DNA of 64,000 nt from contig JAHDBC010000007.1 of the NCBI GenBank assembly GCA_020630595.1, positions 1 through 64,000 of the forward strand. The letters are read 5' to 3'. The notes beneath the pieces are model-generated. The model was not told the origin of the DNA and made no database searches. It worked only from the letters and a program-made list of their open reading frames with translations. Shown here in pieces: positions 1-7,871 of the stretch (positions are counted from its first letter, which is position 1; the number at the start of each line of letters is the position of its first letter). The DNA comes from Planktomarina sp. (lineage in GTDB: Bacteria > Pseudomonadota > Alphaproteobacteria > Rhodobacterales > Rhodobacteraceae). Both the position numbers and the translations under genes were made by a program.

Positions 1-8
1 GGTTGCCA

Positions 9-29
9 GTTTGATCCAATGGATCAAAC
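9..29 (-). other. Perfect hairpin downstream of tRNA-Tyr
   Basis: A 9-bp perfect inverted repeat (GTTTGATCC / GGATCAAAC) with a 3-nt AAT loop lies 24 bases past the 3' end of the minus-strand tRNA-Tyr gene. No U-tract follows it on either strand, so it is not a textbook intrinsic terminator. It may act as an RNA 3' end structure or a processing signal. Confidence 0.35.
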
Positions 30-53
30 GCCGTTCAATATGATCTGGAAGGT

Positions 54-137
54 TGGTGGGCGACCCTGGAATCGAACCAGGCGTGCGTCTCCGCGAGGGA
101 GTTACAGTCCCCTGCCACACCTTGCGGCCTGTCGCCC
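54..137 (-). tRNA. tRNA-Tyr (anticodon GUA)
   Basis: Read on the minus strand the gene folds as a cloverleaf. The acceptor stem is GGGCGAC paired with GTCGCCC, followed by discriminator A and an encoded CCA. The D arm has GCC/GGC, the anticodon stem-loop carries CTGTAAC (anticodon GTA), a long class II variable arm follows, and the T arm is CCTGG-TTCGATT-CCAGG. The 84-nt length and extended variable arm fit bacterial tRNA-Tyr. It is divergent from the rlmB gene. Confidence 0.95.
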
Positions 138-243
138 AACCGTGCTGCTGACTACGGTTTCACCATGCACCCGTCAAGCCGAAATTCCCTTGCACCGCGA
201 AACTTTCGCAGCGCATATGGGGCAGCTTAGCAGGACGGATCAA

Positions 244-1023
244 ATGTCAAAAAAACCGACGTGGGTTGTGGAAAAAGAACGGGCAAAACGGGATCAGGCG
301 AACGCCACGGTTTGGTTGTTTGGCCTGCACGCCGTGCGCGATGCACTGATGAACCCCGCACGGGAACGGTTGCGCCTGATCGTGACGAAAAACGCAGCCC
401 ACAAGTTGGAAGACGCAATCGCAACCAGTGGGATGGAACCCGAAATCGCTGACCCGCGGAAATTTTCAGCCCCCCTTGATCCCAATTCAGTTCACCAAGG
501 TGCAGCATTGGAAGTCAAACCCTTGGACTGGGGCAATCTGGACGATGTGGTTTTGGGGCAGGGGACGGGTGCGCCCATCGTCGTGTTGCTGGACCGCGTC
601 ACCGACCCCCACAACGTTGGCGCGATCCTTCGATCAGCAGAGGTGTTTGGCGCCCAAGCGGTGATCGCCCCGCATCGCCATTCCGCGCCTGAATCAGGTG
701 CCTTGGCCAAAACAGCCAGCGGTGCCTTGGAACGGCAACCCTACGTTCAGGTGCGCAATCTGGCCAACACAATGGATCATTTGAAATCGCTTGGCTTTAC
801 GCTTCTGGGCATGGACGGGGAGGCGACGCTGACCCTGCGCGATGGGATCAGCCAATCCCCGGGTGCCATCGGGATTGTTCTGGGCGCAGAAGGGCCTGGT
901 TTGCGCGAAAGAACGAAAGAAACCTGTGACCATTTGGTGCGGATCGACGCAGCACGGGGATTTGGGTCGCTGAACGTTTCAAATGCTGCGGCTGTCGCCC
1001 TATATGGTATATCACAGCGATAG
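244..1023 (+). CDS. rlmB: 23S rRNA 2'-O-methyltransferase RlmB (TrmH/SpoU family)
   Basis: A 259-residue SpoU-fold methyltransferase that would use S-adenosylmethionine to 2'-O-methylate a guanosine of 23S rRNA. All three SPOUT motifs are visible: DPHNVGAILRSAEVFG near residues 121-136, LGAEGPGLRERT near 213-224, and GSLNVSNAAAVALYG near 241-255, which form the trefoil knot and SAM site. An N-terminal substrate-binding domain covers about residues 20-95. ATG at 244 is chosen because AGGA lies just upstream and the homologous region starts there; in-frame ATGs at 19 and 217 would run back into the tRNA region. RlmB is the likeliest TrmH-family member, although substrate specificity cannot be read directly. 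Confidence 0.88.
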   Translation: MSKKPTWVVEKERAKRDQANATVWLFGLHAVRDALMNPARERLRLIVTKNAAHKLEDAIATSGMEPEIADPRKFSAPLDPNSVHQGAALEVKPLDWGNLDDVVLGQGTGAPIVVLLDRVTDPHNVGAILRSAEVFGAQAVIAPHRHSAPESGALAKTASGALERQPYVQVRNLANTMDHLKSLGFTLLGMDGEATLTLRDGISQSPGAIGIVLGAEGPGLRERTKETCDHLVRIDAARGFGSLNVSNAAAVALYGISQR

Positions 1024-1035
1024 TCGGAGGGTTCC

Positions 1036-1356
1036 ATGGTCGCATCAAAAGTTGCCACATGCTGCTATTGCGGCACCCGCGCTGCGTTGGTTCTAAAGGG
1101 CAAGACGCGCCACGAACTGGCCTGTTCCAGTTGCGGTGCACCCTTGCATGATTTGAAACAGCTGCCCCTGAAAACACTGGACGGCAAACACAGCACCGTG
1201 AAGCCCAGCCGTGTGCGGGTTCGGCCGGATGATCCGATTTCAGGGTACAAATGGGACCAGCCGAAAAAGTCTAAGTCCAAGAAAAAGAAGAAGAAAACAC
1301 TGGGCGGATGGCTGCTGAAAGAATTGAAAGACGGGATCGAAGATATTTTTGATTGA
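1036..1356 (+). CDS. Zinc-ribbon protein with a lysine-rich tail, function unknown
   Basis: A 106-residue cytoplasmic protein starting 12 bases after rlmB, preceded by a GGAGG-like ribosome site, so probably co-transcribed with it. Two CxxC pairs (CCYC near residue 9 and CSSC near 31) suggest a zinc ribbon. The middle carries RVRVRPDDP, and residues about 78-92 are almost pure lysine and serine (KKSKSKKKKKK) before a short amphipathic end. A metal site plus a strongly basic tract suggests nucleic-acid or ribosome contact. I do not recognise a named family. Confidence 0.7.
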   Translation: MVASKVATCCYCGTRAALVLKGKTRHELACSSCGAPLHDLKQLPLKTLDGKHSTVKPSRVRVRPDDPISGYKWDQPKKSKSKKKKKKTLGGWLLKELKDGIEDIFD

Positions 1357-1455
1357 AACAATCCAGTGTTTCAGTCGGTCACCAATGCGTGCGACATATT
1401 CCGCTGAACCGGGGCTTTGCTTACGTTCTTTTCAACATCGAAAGGAGACGACACC

Positions 1456-1911
1456 ATGACCCCATCCCGCCGCGCTTTTCTGATTGGCCTTGCCGCTGCC
1501 CCGGCTGCCTTTGCCGCAGTGCCTGCATTTGCCGCTGAACCCCCCGTTTTCCAATCCAACGGCGTTGCCATCAATGGCTATGACCCGGTTGCATATTTCA
1601 CCGATGGTCGCCCCGTTGAAGGGTCTGCGGATCACACATCAGTCTATGAAGGGGCAACGTTCCGGTTTGCGACCGCTGACAGCAAGGCGATGTTTGATGC
1701 TGACCCGGCTAGCTTTGCGCCCCAGTACGGCGGGTATTGCGCTTTTGCAGTTGCAAAGGGGTACACCGCAAAGACCGAACCCGATGCATGGTCCATTCAC
1801 AATGGCAAGCTGTATCTGAATTTCAACAAGCTGATCCGGGCCCGGTGGGCCGTGTCAAAGGACGCGTTTATCGCTGATGGCGATGCCAACTGGCCGGCGG
1901 TTCTTGGCTGA
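1456..1911 (+). CDS. Tat-exported YHS-domain protein
   Basis: A 151-residue protein with a twin-arginine signal (SRRAFLIGLAAAPAAFAAVPAFA) at residues 4-26, so probably a periplasmic protein exported folded. The mature part has NGYDPVAYFTDGRPVEGS, MFDADPASFAPQYGGYCAFAV and an aromatic C-terminal segment, which is the layout of YHS-domain proteins. The family is often linked to metal binding, but no specific reaction is established. The start at 1456 has AAGGAG eight bases upstream. The gene stands alone and is followed by a run of hairpins ending in a strong terminator. Confidence 0.8.
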   Translation: MTPSRRAFLIGLAAAPAAFAAVPAFAAEPPVFQSNGVAINGYDPVAYFTDGRPVEGSADHTSVYEGATFRFATADSKAMFDADPASFAPQYGGYCAFAVAKGYTAKTEPDAWSIHNGKLYLNFNKLIRARWAVSKDAFIADGDANWPAVLG

Positions 1912-1928
1912 CCGTGATTCACAGACGT

Positions 1929-1998
1929 GTGAGCCCCCTTGGGTTCACGCTGTGGATGCATATGTGGATAACACAGGCGGCGATTGGAACTTCCGCCT
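1929..1998 (+). other. Two hairpins between the YHS gene and its terminator
   Basis: An 8-bp stem GTGAGCCC/GGGTTCAC with a CCTT loop (1929-1948, one G-T pair) and a 6-bp stem AGGCGG/CCGCCT (1975-1998) precede the intrinsic terminator at 2028-2064. Three stacked hairpins within 136 bases of non-coding DNA could be a structured 3' UTR or an independent small RNA. Confidence 0.4.
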
Positions 1999-2027
1999 GA
2001 CATTTCACTGTCCCTCGTTCCACACTT

Positions 2028-2064
2028 GCCCAGGTGATGCGCCATGCGCAACCTGGGCTTTTTT
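2028..2064 (+). terminator. Intrinsic terminator with a two-part stem
   Basis: GCCCAGGT pairs perfectly with ACCTGGGC. An inner stem TGCGC/GCGCA with a CAT loop continues it, separated only by a GA bulge, and TTTTTT follows. The orientation is plus-strand, ending the YHS transcript or a small RNA. The T-run overlaps the stop codon of minus-strand hisE. Confidence 0.85.
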
Positions 2065-2374
2065 ATGGGGTCCGTGATGCTTTTTCCGCAATGCCGCTGG
2101 TGCCTTGTCGGCGATCCAATTCCACCATCACAGCGTCAAGCGTCACACCGCGTGACACCAACATGACGAGCAAGTGATAGATCACGTCTGCGGCTTCTGA
2201 TGTCAGGGCATCGCGGTCGTTTTTGACCGCTTCGATGATCGCTTCCACAGCTTCTTCCCCGAATTTTTCGGCGCATTTTTCGGGGCCTTTGGACAGCAAA
2301 TTGGCCGTCCAGCTGCTGTCGGGATCGGCATCTTTTCGGGATAAAATCGTTTCGTACAAGGCGTTTAGTGTCAT
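2063..2374 (-). CDS. hisE: Phosphoribosyl-ATP pyrophosphatase
   Basis: A 103-residue cytoplasmic enzyme that hydrolyses phosphoribosyl-ATP to phosphoribosyl-AMP and pyrophosphate in histidine biosynthesis. It shows the all-helical MazG-like core: [18 protein letters not shown] with the metal-binding glutamates, then [14 protein letters not shown]. The length is usual for a free-standing HisE; there is no fused HisI domain, and hisI is not in this window. Its ATG overlaps the hisF stop by 4 bases, so the two are translationally coupled. It is the last gene of the minus-strand his run. Confidence 0.93.
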   Translation of the reverse strand: MTLNALYETILSRKDADPDSSWTANLLSKGPEKCAEKFGEEAVEAIIEAVKNDRDALTSEAADVIYHLLVMLVSRGVTLDAVMVELDRRQGTSGIAEKASRTP

Positions 2375-3132
2375 GACATCCTCATCGGGATACCGGCGGC
2401 GGCCATATGCGCCTTGGCTTCGCCAATCGTGAAATCACCAAAGTGAAAGATGGATGCCGCCAACACGGCACTTGCCCCGCCTTTGGTCACACCTTCGACA
2501 AGGTGATCCAAGGTGCCGACCCCGCCAGATGCGATGACAGGCACGTTCACGGCGTCGCTGATTGCGCGGGTCAGGGGCAGGTTGAACCCGGCCCGGGTGC
2601 CATCACGATCCATAGAGGTCAGCAGGATTTCCCCAGCCCCCTTTGCCACCACGGTTTTGGCGAAATCAATGGCATCAATGCCTGTTTCACGGCGACCGCC
2701 ATGGGTGAAGATTTCCCATTTTCCGGGGGCCACTGTTTTGGCGTCAATCGCCACGACAATGCATTGGCTGCCAAAGTGGTTGGCTGATTGCGCGACCACG
2801 TCCGGGTTTGCCACGGCGGCAGAATTGAAGCTGACCTTGTCTGCCCCTGCCAACAGCAACGCGCGCACATCGTCGGGCGTGCGCACGCCCCCGCCCACGG
2901 TCAGGGGCATGAAACACTGTTCTGCGGTGCGCCGGGCCAGATCGAACATCGTGCCCCGGTTTTCATGGGTCGCTTTGATGTCCAGAAAGCAAAGTTCATC
3001 GGCACCCGCCGCGTCATAGGCGCGGGCCGCTTCGACAGGGTCGCCCGCATCGATTAAATCGACAAAGTTGACACCTTTGACGACGCGGCCTTCTGCGACG
3101 TCCAGACAGGGGATAATACGTGTTTTCAACAT
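2371..3132 (-). CDS. hisF: Imidazole glycerol phosphate synthase, cyclase subunit
   Basis: A 253-residue TIM barrel that uses ammonia delivered by HisH to turn PRFAR into imidazole-glycerol phosphate and AICAR. It begins [20 protein letters not shown] with catalytic Asp11, and the second catalytic acid is Asp130 in IVVAIDAKT. Phosphate-binding GGGVRTPDD (about 80-88) and ASGGVG are present. The start at 3132 matches the canonical N-terminus; a 12-residue upstream extension is in frame but unlikely. It overlaps hisE by 4 bases. Its partner hisH is about 1.7 kb upstream in the same direction. Confidence 0.96.
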   Translation of the reverse strand: MLKTRIIPCLDVAEGRVVKGVNFVDLIDAGDPVEAARAYDAAGADELCFLDIKATHENRGTMFDLARRTAEQCFMPLTVGGGVRTPDDVRALLLAGADKVSFNSAAVANPDVVAQSANHFGSQCIVVAIDAKTVAPGKWEIFTHGGRRETGIDAIDFAKTVVAKGAGEILLTSMDRDGTRAGFNLPLTRAISDAVNVPVIASGGVGTLDHLVEGVTKGGASAVLAASIFHFGDFTIGEAKAHMAAAGIPMRMS

Positions 3133-3161
3133 GGCTTTGGCTTTAAGGGGGGATTGCGCAA

Positions 3162-3653
3162 ATGGCAATTCTGACTAGCCTGTCGGCCATGCCCAGTTTT
3201 CGCATCATCACCCTGACACTCGTGTTCACACTATGCTGGTTCGGGGCAATGGCTGTGTATTTCAGTGCCTTGCCGGGCGGCGTTTCCCTGGATTTCATGT
3301 TTACACAGCGTATGATCTTCAGCGCGTTGGAAACCTTCACGCCAGCCGATGTCCAATGGCACATCTGGGGAACGATTATCGGGGATTCCGTGTTGCCCCT
3401 TGCCTACGGCACGGTGACGGTTCTGGCGATTTTGCGCTATGGGCGTGGGCGTTGGAAAACGGCCCTTCTGGCATTGATCATGCTGGGGGTCGCGTTTGAT
3501 TTCCTTGAAAACGCGCTGCACATGCCCCTGTTGCGCGGGGACGTTTCGGGTGTTGGTGTGCATATCATGGCGACCTGTGCAAAGTTCGCCTGTATCTTAC
3601 CACCGATGCTTTACGGTCTGATAAACTGGGCGCGCGAAGGGCTGCGCCGTTAA
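3162..3653 (+). CDS. Small integral membrane protein, function unknown
   Basis: A 163-residue hydrophobic protein with about four predicted membrane segments: near residues 11-33, 66-87, 93-113 and 130-152. It is transcribed against the his genes between hisF and hisA, and its stop codon shares four bases (TTAA) with the hisA stop. ATG 3162 has a G-rich ribosome site (AAGGGGGG) about 10 bases upstream; an internal ATG at 3189 is an alternative. I recognise no family. Its placement inside a histidine locus does not by itself imply a role in histidine synthesis. Confidence 0.65.
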   Translation: MAILTSLSAMPSFRIITLTLVFTLCWFGAMAVYFSALPGGVSLDFMFTQRMIFSALETFTPADVQWHIWGTIIGDSVLPLAYGTVTVLAILRYGRGRWKTALLALIMLGVAFDFLENALHMPLLRGDVSGVGVHIMATCAKFACILPPMLYGLINWAREGLRR

Positions 3654-4360
3654 AGGGCCAGCGCGGCTTTCAGATCAATCGCCCCATCATAAAGGGCCCG
3701 GCCAGAAATGGCCCCGGAAATCACGCCGGTGGATTTCAACGCGCGCAGATCGTCCATGGATGACACGCCGCCCGATGCGATCACGGGGATGTTCACGGCC
3801 CGGGCCAGTGCTTCGGTTGCGGCGATGTTGGGGCCTTTCATCGCGCCATCGCGCAGAATATCGGTATAGATGATGGCGGCCACGCCGTCGCCTTCGAACG
3901 ACTTGGCCAGATCCGTGACCATGATGTCGGTTTCTTCGGCCCAGCCGCGGGTTGCAACACGCCCGTTGCGGGCATCCAGCCCCACGGCAATTTTGCCGGG
4001 GTGTTTTGCCGCCGCTTCGCGCACCAGATCAGGGTTTTCCACAGCCACCGTGCCCAGGATCACGCGCGCCAAACCCAGATCAATCCACATATCAATCGTC
4101 GCCATGTCCCGAATACCCCCGCCCAGCTGACAGGGGGCCGACACGGACGACAGAATGGATTTGACCACATCCCCATTCACGGGTTCACCGGCAAACGCGC
4201 CATTCAAATCGACCAGATGAATCCATTCAGCCCCTGCATCCTGAAAGGCCAAGGCCTGCGCCGCGGGGTCATCGTTGAACACCGTGGTCTGATCCATATC
4301 CCCATGCACCAAACGCACAGCCTGACCGTCTTTCAAATCAATTGCGGGGTACAGGATCAT
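3650..4360 (-). CDS. hisA: ProFAR isomerase HisA
   Basis: A 236-residue (beta-alpha)8 enzyme performing the Amadori rearrangement of ProFAR to PRFAR, the substrate of HisF/HisH. Catalytic Asp8 lies in [12 protein letters not shown] and Asp129 in [10 protein letters not shown]. Phosphate loops QLGGGIRD and [11 protein letters not shown] are clear. The length is normal. It belongs to the minus-strand his set, although plus-strand genes sit on both sides, so either transcription runs through them or hisA has its own promoter in 4361-4493. Confidence 0.96.
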   Translation of the reverse strand: MILYPAIDLKDGQAVRLVHGDMDQTTVFNDDPAAQALAFQDAGAEWIHLVDLNGAFAGEPVNGDVVKSILSSVSAPCQLGGGIRDMATIDMWIDLGLARVILGTVAVENPDLVREAAAKHPGKIAVGLDARNGRVATRGWAEETDIMVTDLAKSFEGDGVAAIIYTDILRDGAMKGPNIAATEALARAVNIPVIASGGVSSMDDLRALKSTGVISGAISGRALYDGAIDLKAALAL

Positions 4361-4419
4361 CGGACAGCCCTTTCAAATCAGTTGGCGTTCCTATGGCATG
4401 AGCCTGCCGGCGATGCAAA

Positions 4420-4434
4420 GTGACCGTGGGTCAC
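4420..4434. promoter_or_regulatory. Palindrome GTGACC-GTG-GGTCAC
   Basis: A 6-bp perfect inverted repeat around a 3-bp spacer lies midway between the divergent hisA (start 4360) and DUF2147 (start 4494) genes. Size and position would suit a dimeric regulator, but no known motif is matched. Confidence 0.35.
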
Positions 4435-4493
4435 GGTTGATTGATTTTGGTGTCGGGGGCTAGGCTAACGCCAGAAAACAGGGAGAGAGAACG

Positions 4494-4880
4494 ATGAAAA
4501 AACTGTTTGGAAGTGTTGTGGCCCTAACCATGATGGCCGGTGTTGCATCCGCTGATCCGGCATTGGGCCGGTGGCAGTCTGAACCCGGTGAAACCGGCGG
4601 CTATATTCTGGTTGATATCGCGATGTGTGGCGCACGCCTGTGCGGGACGATCGCGAATGTTGTTGGCAACGACAACACATCGATCATTGGTCGGACCATT
4701 ATTGAAAACATGGGCAAGAACGGCGCAACTGAATATGCTGGCGGCACCATCTGGGCCCCCGACACAGACAAGACATACCGGTCGAAAATGGAACTTTTGA
4801 ACGCGAACACACTGAAAGTTTCAGGGTGCGTCGCCGGCGGTCTGATCTGCCGCGGGCAGACATGGACACGCGTGAATTAA
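4494..4880 (+). CDS. DUF2147 family secreted protein
   Basis: A 128-residue protein with a Sec signal peptide (MKKLFGSVVALTMMAGVASA, cleavage near 20/21) and the DUF2147 core: GRWQSE, a Cys pair in MCGARLCGTI, and DTDKTYRSKMEL followed by KVSGCVAGGLICRGQTWTR. The four cysteines may form disulfides in the periplasm. DUF2147 proteins are small beta-barrel-like periplasmic proteins without an agreed activity. A GGGAGAGAG ribosome site precedes the ATG. The end overlaps hisH tail-to-tail by four bases. Confidence 0.82.
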   Translation: MKKLFGSVVALTMMAGVASADPALGRWQSEPGETGGYILVDIAMCGARLCGTIANVVGNDNTSIIGRTIIENMGKNGATEYAGGTIWAPDTDKTYRSKMELLNANTLKVSGCVAGGLICRGQTWTRVN

Positions 4881-5515
4881 GGCCGCCATTTCAAGAAGTT
4901 GGAAATCAGCCTTAGCCCCGCGCTTTGGCTTTTTTCCGGATGGAACTGGGTGCCGATCATGGTGCCGGTTCCAACGATTGCCGTGACATCGCCGCCGTAT
5001 TCGCAATGTGCCAAACGGTCGGCGGTGTCCGCGACCACCATCTGATACGAATGAACAAAATAGGCATGATCGCCTGTTGTGATACCGTCCAGCACCGGGT
5101 GCGTTCCGGTCACGATCAGATCGTTCCAACCCATGTGCGGGACTTTCATCGCTGGGTCTGATGGGATGATCCGGCGAATGTCGCCCGCCACCCAATTCAA
5201 CCCATCGGTCCGTTCGTATTCATGGCCCGTCGTGGCCATCATCTGCATGCCGACACAGATGCCCAGAAACGGTTTCGCATCCCGTTCGACTGATTCCAGC
5301 AACGCATCAAACAGCCCGCGCCGATCTGTCAGCGCGGCTTTGCAGGCGGGAAAGGCCCCATCCCCGGGCAGAACAATCCGGTCCGCCTTGCGCACGACAT
5401 CTGCGTCGGATGTGACCACCACAGTTTCGTCCGGCAGATCAGCGGCCATGCGTTCAAACGCCTTTTGCGCAGAATGCAAATTGCCGCTGTCGTAATCAAT
5501 CAGCGCCGTCAGCAC
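4877..5515 (-). CDS. hisH: Imidazole glycerol phosphate synthase, glutamine amidotransferase subunit
   Basis: A 212-residue class I glutamine amidotransferase that releases ammonia from glutamine for HisF. The catalytic triad is visible: Cys87 in FLGICVGMQ, with His192 and Glu194 in QFHPEKS. The oxyanion strand shows as PGDGAF. The start is assigned to a GTG at 5515, giving the standard VLTALIDYDSGNLHS N-terminus; AAGGGA just upstream lies in the end of hisB, whose stop is one base away. A longer in-frame extension into hisB is rejected. Confidence 0.93.
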   Translation of the reverse strand: MLTALIDYDSGNLHSAQKAFERMAADLPDETVVVTSDADVVRKADRIVLPGDGAFPACKAALTDRRGLFDALLESVERDAKPFLGICVGMQMMATTGHEYERTDGLNWVAGDIRRIIPSDPAMKVPHMGWNDLIVTGTHPVLDGITTGDHAYFVHSYQMVVADTADRLAHCEYGGDVTAIVGTGTMIGTQFHPEKSQSAGLRLISNFLKWRP

Positions 5516-5516
5516 G

Positions 5517-6104
5517 TTACAGCGTCCCTTTGGTTGACGGCACGGCATCCGCTTTGCGCGGATCGGTTTCCAATGCGTCGCGCAGGGCGCGGGCGACGGC
5601 CTTGAATGCGGCTTCTGCAATGTGGTGGCTGTTGAACCCGTTCAGCCGATCCACGTGCAGGGTGATCCCGCCATGCGTCGACAGGGCCTGAAAGAATTCC
5701 CGGACCAATTCAGTGTCAAACGACCCGATTTTGGCTGTGGGGAACGCCACATTCCACATCAGGAACGGACGACCAGACAAATCAAGTGCAGCCCGCACCA
5801 GCGCGTCATCCATGGCCAGATGGCAATCGCCATAGCGCCGGATGCCTTTCTTATCCCCAATCGCCTGTGTCAGCGCCTGACCCAATGCAATGCCCACATC
5901 TTCGACGCTGTGGTGATCATCAATGTGCAGGTCGCCGTCACAGCGGATCGTCATATCAATCAGGGCATGGCGCGACAGTTGATCCAGCATATGATCAAAG
6001 AACCCGACGCCCGTTTGGTTGTCATAGGTTCCTGTGCCATCCAGATTCACTGAAACAGAAATTCGGGTTTCTGCCGTGGTCCGTTCGATCTGTGCTGTGC
6101 GCAT
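5517..6104 (-). CDS. hisB: Imidazoleglycerol-phosphate dehydratase
   Basis: A 195-residue manganese enzyme dehydrating imidazole-glycerol phosphate to imidazole-acetol phosphate. The duplicated metal motifs are present: [28 protein letters not shown] and [13 protein letters not shown]. Length is that of the monofunctional form, with no fused phosphatase. ATG 6104 ([13 protein letters not shown]) fits family N-termini; the open frame upstream runs to 6335 but lacks homology. It leads the local minus-strand his run (hisB-hisH). The 250 bases upstream contain the TGTACA array. Confidence 0.95.
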   Translation of the reverse strand: MRTAQIERTTAETRISVSVNLDGTGTYDNQTGVGFFDHMLDQLSRHALIDMTIRCDGDLHIDDHHSVEDVGIALGQALTQAIGDKKGIRRYGDCHLAMDDALVRAALDLSGRPFLMWNVAFPTAKIGSFDTELVREFFQALSTHGGITLHVDRLNGFNSHHIAEAAFKAVARALRDALETDPRKADAVPSTKGTL

Positions 6105-6250
6105 GGTGTGACCCCTTTGCCGTTTGGGCTCCGTATAGGCAGACAGGACAATTAGGGGAAGGGGTATCGGCATTGACCATTTGTTAACCTGATGGATCAT
6201 GAAGCATGCGCACGGTCTGTTACTGGGCACAAAACCAAGGGGGCACAACC

Positions 6251-6294
6251 TGTACACCCCCTGTACACCCCCCGTACAGACACGGGTCTGTACA
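6251..6294. promoter_or_regulatory. Phased TGTACA array upstream of hisB
   Basis: TGTACA occurs at 6251, 6262 and 6289, with the variant CGTACA at 6273. The first three are spaced by exactly 11 bp within a tandem C-rich 11-mer (CCTGTACACCC), so they lie on one face of the helix. The array is about 150-190 bp upstream of the hisB start and is separated from the tRNA-Gly gene by a terminator. It could be a repeated operator or a short tandem repeat. Confidence 0.45.
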
Positions 6295-6320
6295 TCGCCG
6301 TTAACCAATCGCTGAAAATC

Positions 6321-6347
6321 AAAAAGGCCACCCAAAGGCGGCCTTTT
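6321..6347 (-). terminator. Terminator of tRNA-Gly
   Basis: Eight paired bases (AAAAGGCC / GGCCTTTT) around a 10-nt loop, followed on the minus strand by five T. It lies 6 bases after the tRNA-Gly 3' end and separates that transcript from the his genes. Confidence 0.8.
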
Positions 6348-6353
6348 GAAATT

Positions 6354-6428
6354 TGGAGCGGGCGATGAGATTCGAACTCACGACCCTAACCTTGGCAAGG
6401 TTATGCTCTACCCCTGAGCTACGCCCGC
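6354..6428 (-). tRNA. tRNA-Gly (anticodon GCC)
   Basis: The minus strand reads GCGGGCG ... CGCCCGC followed by T, then CCA. The D arm is GCTC/GAGC, the anticodon arm AACCTTGCCAAGGTT (anticodon GCC), and the T arm GTGAG-TTCGAAT-CTCAT. The 75-nt length includes an encoded CCA. An intrinsic terminator follows directly. Confidence 0.96.
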
Positions 6429-6499
6429 ATCCGTGAGCCGTGAGATACGCAACAGGGCCTGACCCTGCAAGGGTAAAATGAAGCCTTTTTGCAAAAAAA

Positions 6500-6883
6500 T
6501 CAGCCGCGCACAGCCAGAACAAACAGCCACACACCAGCCGCCGCGATGCTGGCCAGCGTCAGCCCCATGCCAAGGGTCCGAAGTTGGTGTTTGGGCGGGC
6601 TGGATGAAAATCCGTACGCATGGGCGGCCCGGGCGATCACAATATTGACGCCCATGATATGAAGACCGATGGGGGCGCCGTCCTGAATTTCGATCATGGC
6701 CATCAGGACCAGCGCAAGCGGGACCGTTTCGATGAAATTGCCCTGTGCGCGGATGCGTTTCAAAAGACTTTTGTCGCCCGCATCACCCAAACCGATTTTG
6801 TTGCTGCGGCGATACGCAATCACGCGCCACGTCAGCAGAAAATATATGGGGATCAAAAGGCTGGCGTATAAACCGGTGATCAT
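6500..6883 (-). CDS. MAPEG family membrane protein
   Basis: A 127-residue inner-membrane protein with four hydrophobic segments (roughly residues 2-20, 50-70, 72-92 and 105-125). The features RIRAQGNFIETVPLALVLMAMIE and ARAAHAYGFSS are typical of bacterial MAPEG proteins (YecN-like), relatives of glutathione-dependent microsomal transferases. The substrate is unknown. The ATG at 6883 gives the usual MITGLYASLL start; an in-frame extension to 6988 has no homology. Confidence 0.82.
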   Translation of the reverse strand: MITGLYASLLIPIYFLLTWRVIAYRRSNKIGLGDAGDKSLLKRIRAQGNFIETVPLALVLMAMIEIQDGAPIGLHIMGVNIVIARAAHAYGFSSSPPKHQLRTLGMGLTLASIAAAGVWLFVLAVRG

Positions 6884-6939
6884 GTCCGTTCCTTTACAAT
6901 GTTTCCGTTTACTAACTGAATTTCCCGAAATTCCCAGCG

Positions 6940-7764
6940 TTAGTTCTGATTTGGAAACAAACTGTCCCTGTCTTCGGTTTTTGACCAATCATCTTCGCAG
7001 GGGGGCGCGCTGTTCAATCCGACGCGCACATCATGCAGAACTGGCCCGGCATCCGACAGCAAAAGCACCCCATATCCCCCCGGTTCATCGACAGACAACG
7101 CGCTGGATCCGGGGCCAAGGGCCATGGGCATCTGGTGGCACGGGCTGGTGACAAGGGCGATGGGCAAACCCTGCAAACTGCCGGAAATCATCCGATGCAC
7201 ATGGCCCGAAATGACCAGATCCACCTGTGCCGTTGATCGAAGGGCCTGTGCCACCGCCGCACCATTGCGCAGGGCGATGCCGTCCATTCCGTCAAACCCG
7301 ACCGCGCCAAGGGGGTGGTGCGTCAACACGATGGACCGCAGATCGGTTTCGGTGATCTGTTCCAATGCCCAAGCCAGCTGTGTGTCGGAAACATATCCTG
7401 AATGAATGTCGGGTGCGTCTTCATCCAATGTGTCCATACAGACAATCCGGTGGGTCGGTGTGTCGTGAACCGATGGGCCAAAGGGATGCCCGAACACCGC
7501 TTCGAACCCGGCGCGGCGATCATGGTTGCCGGGCATCAGTGTGAACGGGGCAGGCAGATCGGTCAGGCGGTGTTGCAGACGGGCGTATTCTTCGCGGCTG
7601 CCGCGATGGGCCAGATCACCCATGAAAAAGATGTGCTCCGCGTCCGCGTGGTGCGCGCGCACATCATCCAGCACCATCGCCAACCGCTGTTCGGGATCCA
7701 ACCCGATGATATCGGTTCCGGGCCGCGTGAAATGCACGTCGGAAATCAAAACAATCTTGGTCAT
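6940..7764 (-). CDS. CpdA-like calcineurin-family phosphodiesterase
   Basis: A 274-residue cytoplasmic metallophosphoesterase. The dimetal site motifs are in order: SDVHF (Asp9, His11), GDLAHRG, PGNHDRR, a histidine in LTHHPLGA, and SGHVHRM. This spacing and the overall length match class III cyclic nucleotide phosphodiesterases, so a cAMP phosphodiesterase role is likely but not proven. ATG 7764 (MTKIVLISDVHF) is the family-type start. It lies downstream of pyc on the same strand but is separated by the pyc terminator. Confidence 0.82.
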   Translation of the reverse strand: MTKIVLISDVHFTRPGTDIIGLDPEQRLAMVLDDVRAHHADAEHIFFMGDLAHRGSREEYARLQHRLTDLPAPFTLMPGNHDRRAGFEAVFGHPFGPSVHDTPTHRIVCMDTLDEDAPDIHSGYVSDTQLAWALEQITETDLRSIVLTHHPLGAVGFDGMDGIALRNGAAVAQALRSTAQVDLVISGHVHRMISGSLQGLPIALVTSPCHQMPMALGPGSSALSVDEPGGYGVLLLSDAGPVLHDVRVGLNSAPPCEDDWSKTEDRDSLFPNQN

Positions 7765-7807
7765 ATGGCCCCCCGAATTGTGCCGGTCCCCGCACGGCAG
7801 CGAACCG

Positions 7808-7841
7808 AAAAAAAACCCCTGCACAAAACTATGCAGAGGTT
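7808..7841 (-). terminator. Terminator of pyc
   Basis: On the minus strand AACCTCTGCA pairs with TGCAGGGGTT (one G-U pair that would be a mismatch on the plus strand, which fixes the orientation). An 8-nt loop separates the arms and eight T follow. It lies about 30 bases after the pyc stop codon. Confidence 0.88.
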
Positions 7842-7871
7842 TCATTGTTTGAAAAGCCGGAACCGGGCAGG

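Noticed and set aside
6251-6294. TGTACA array as CRISPR or as PpsR/CrtJ site
   Set aside because: Units are only 11 bp without spacers, and the spacing gives TGT-N11-ACA rather than the N12 of PpsR sites.
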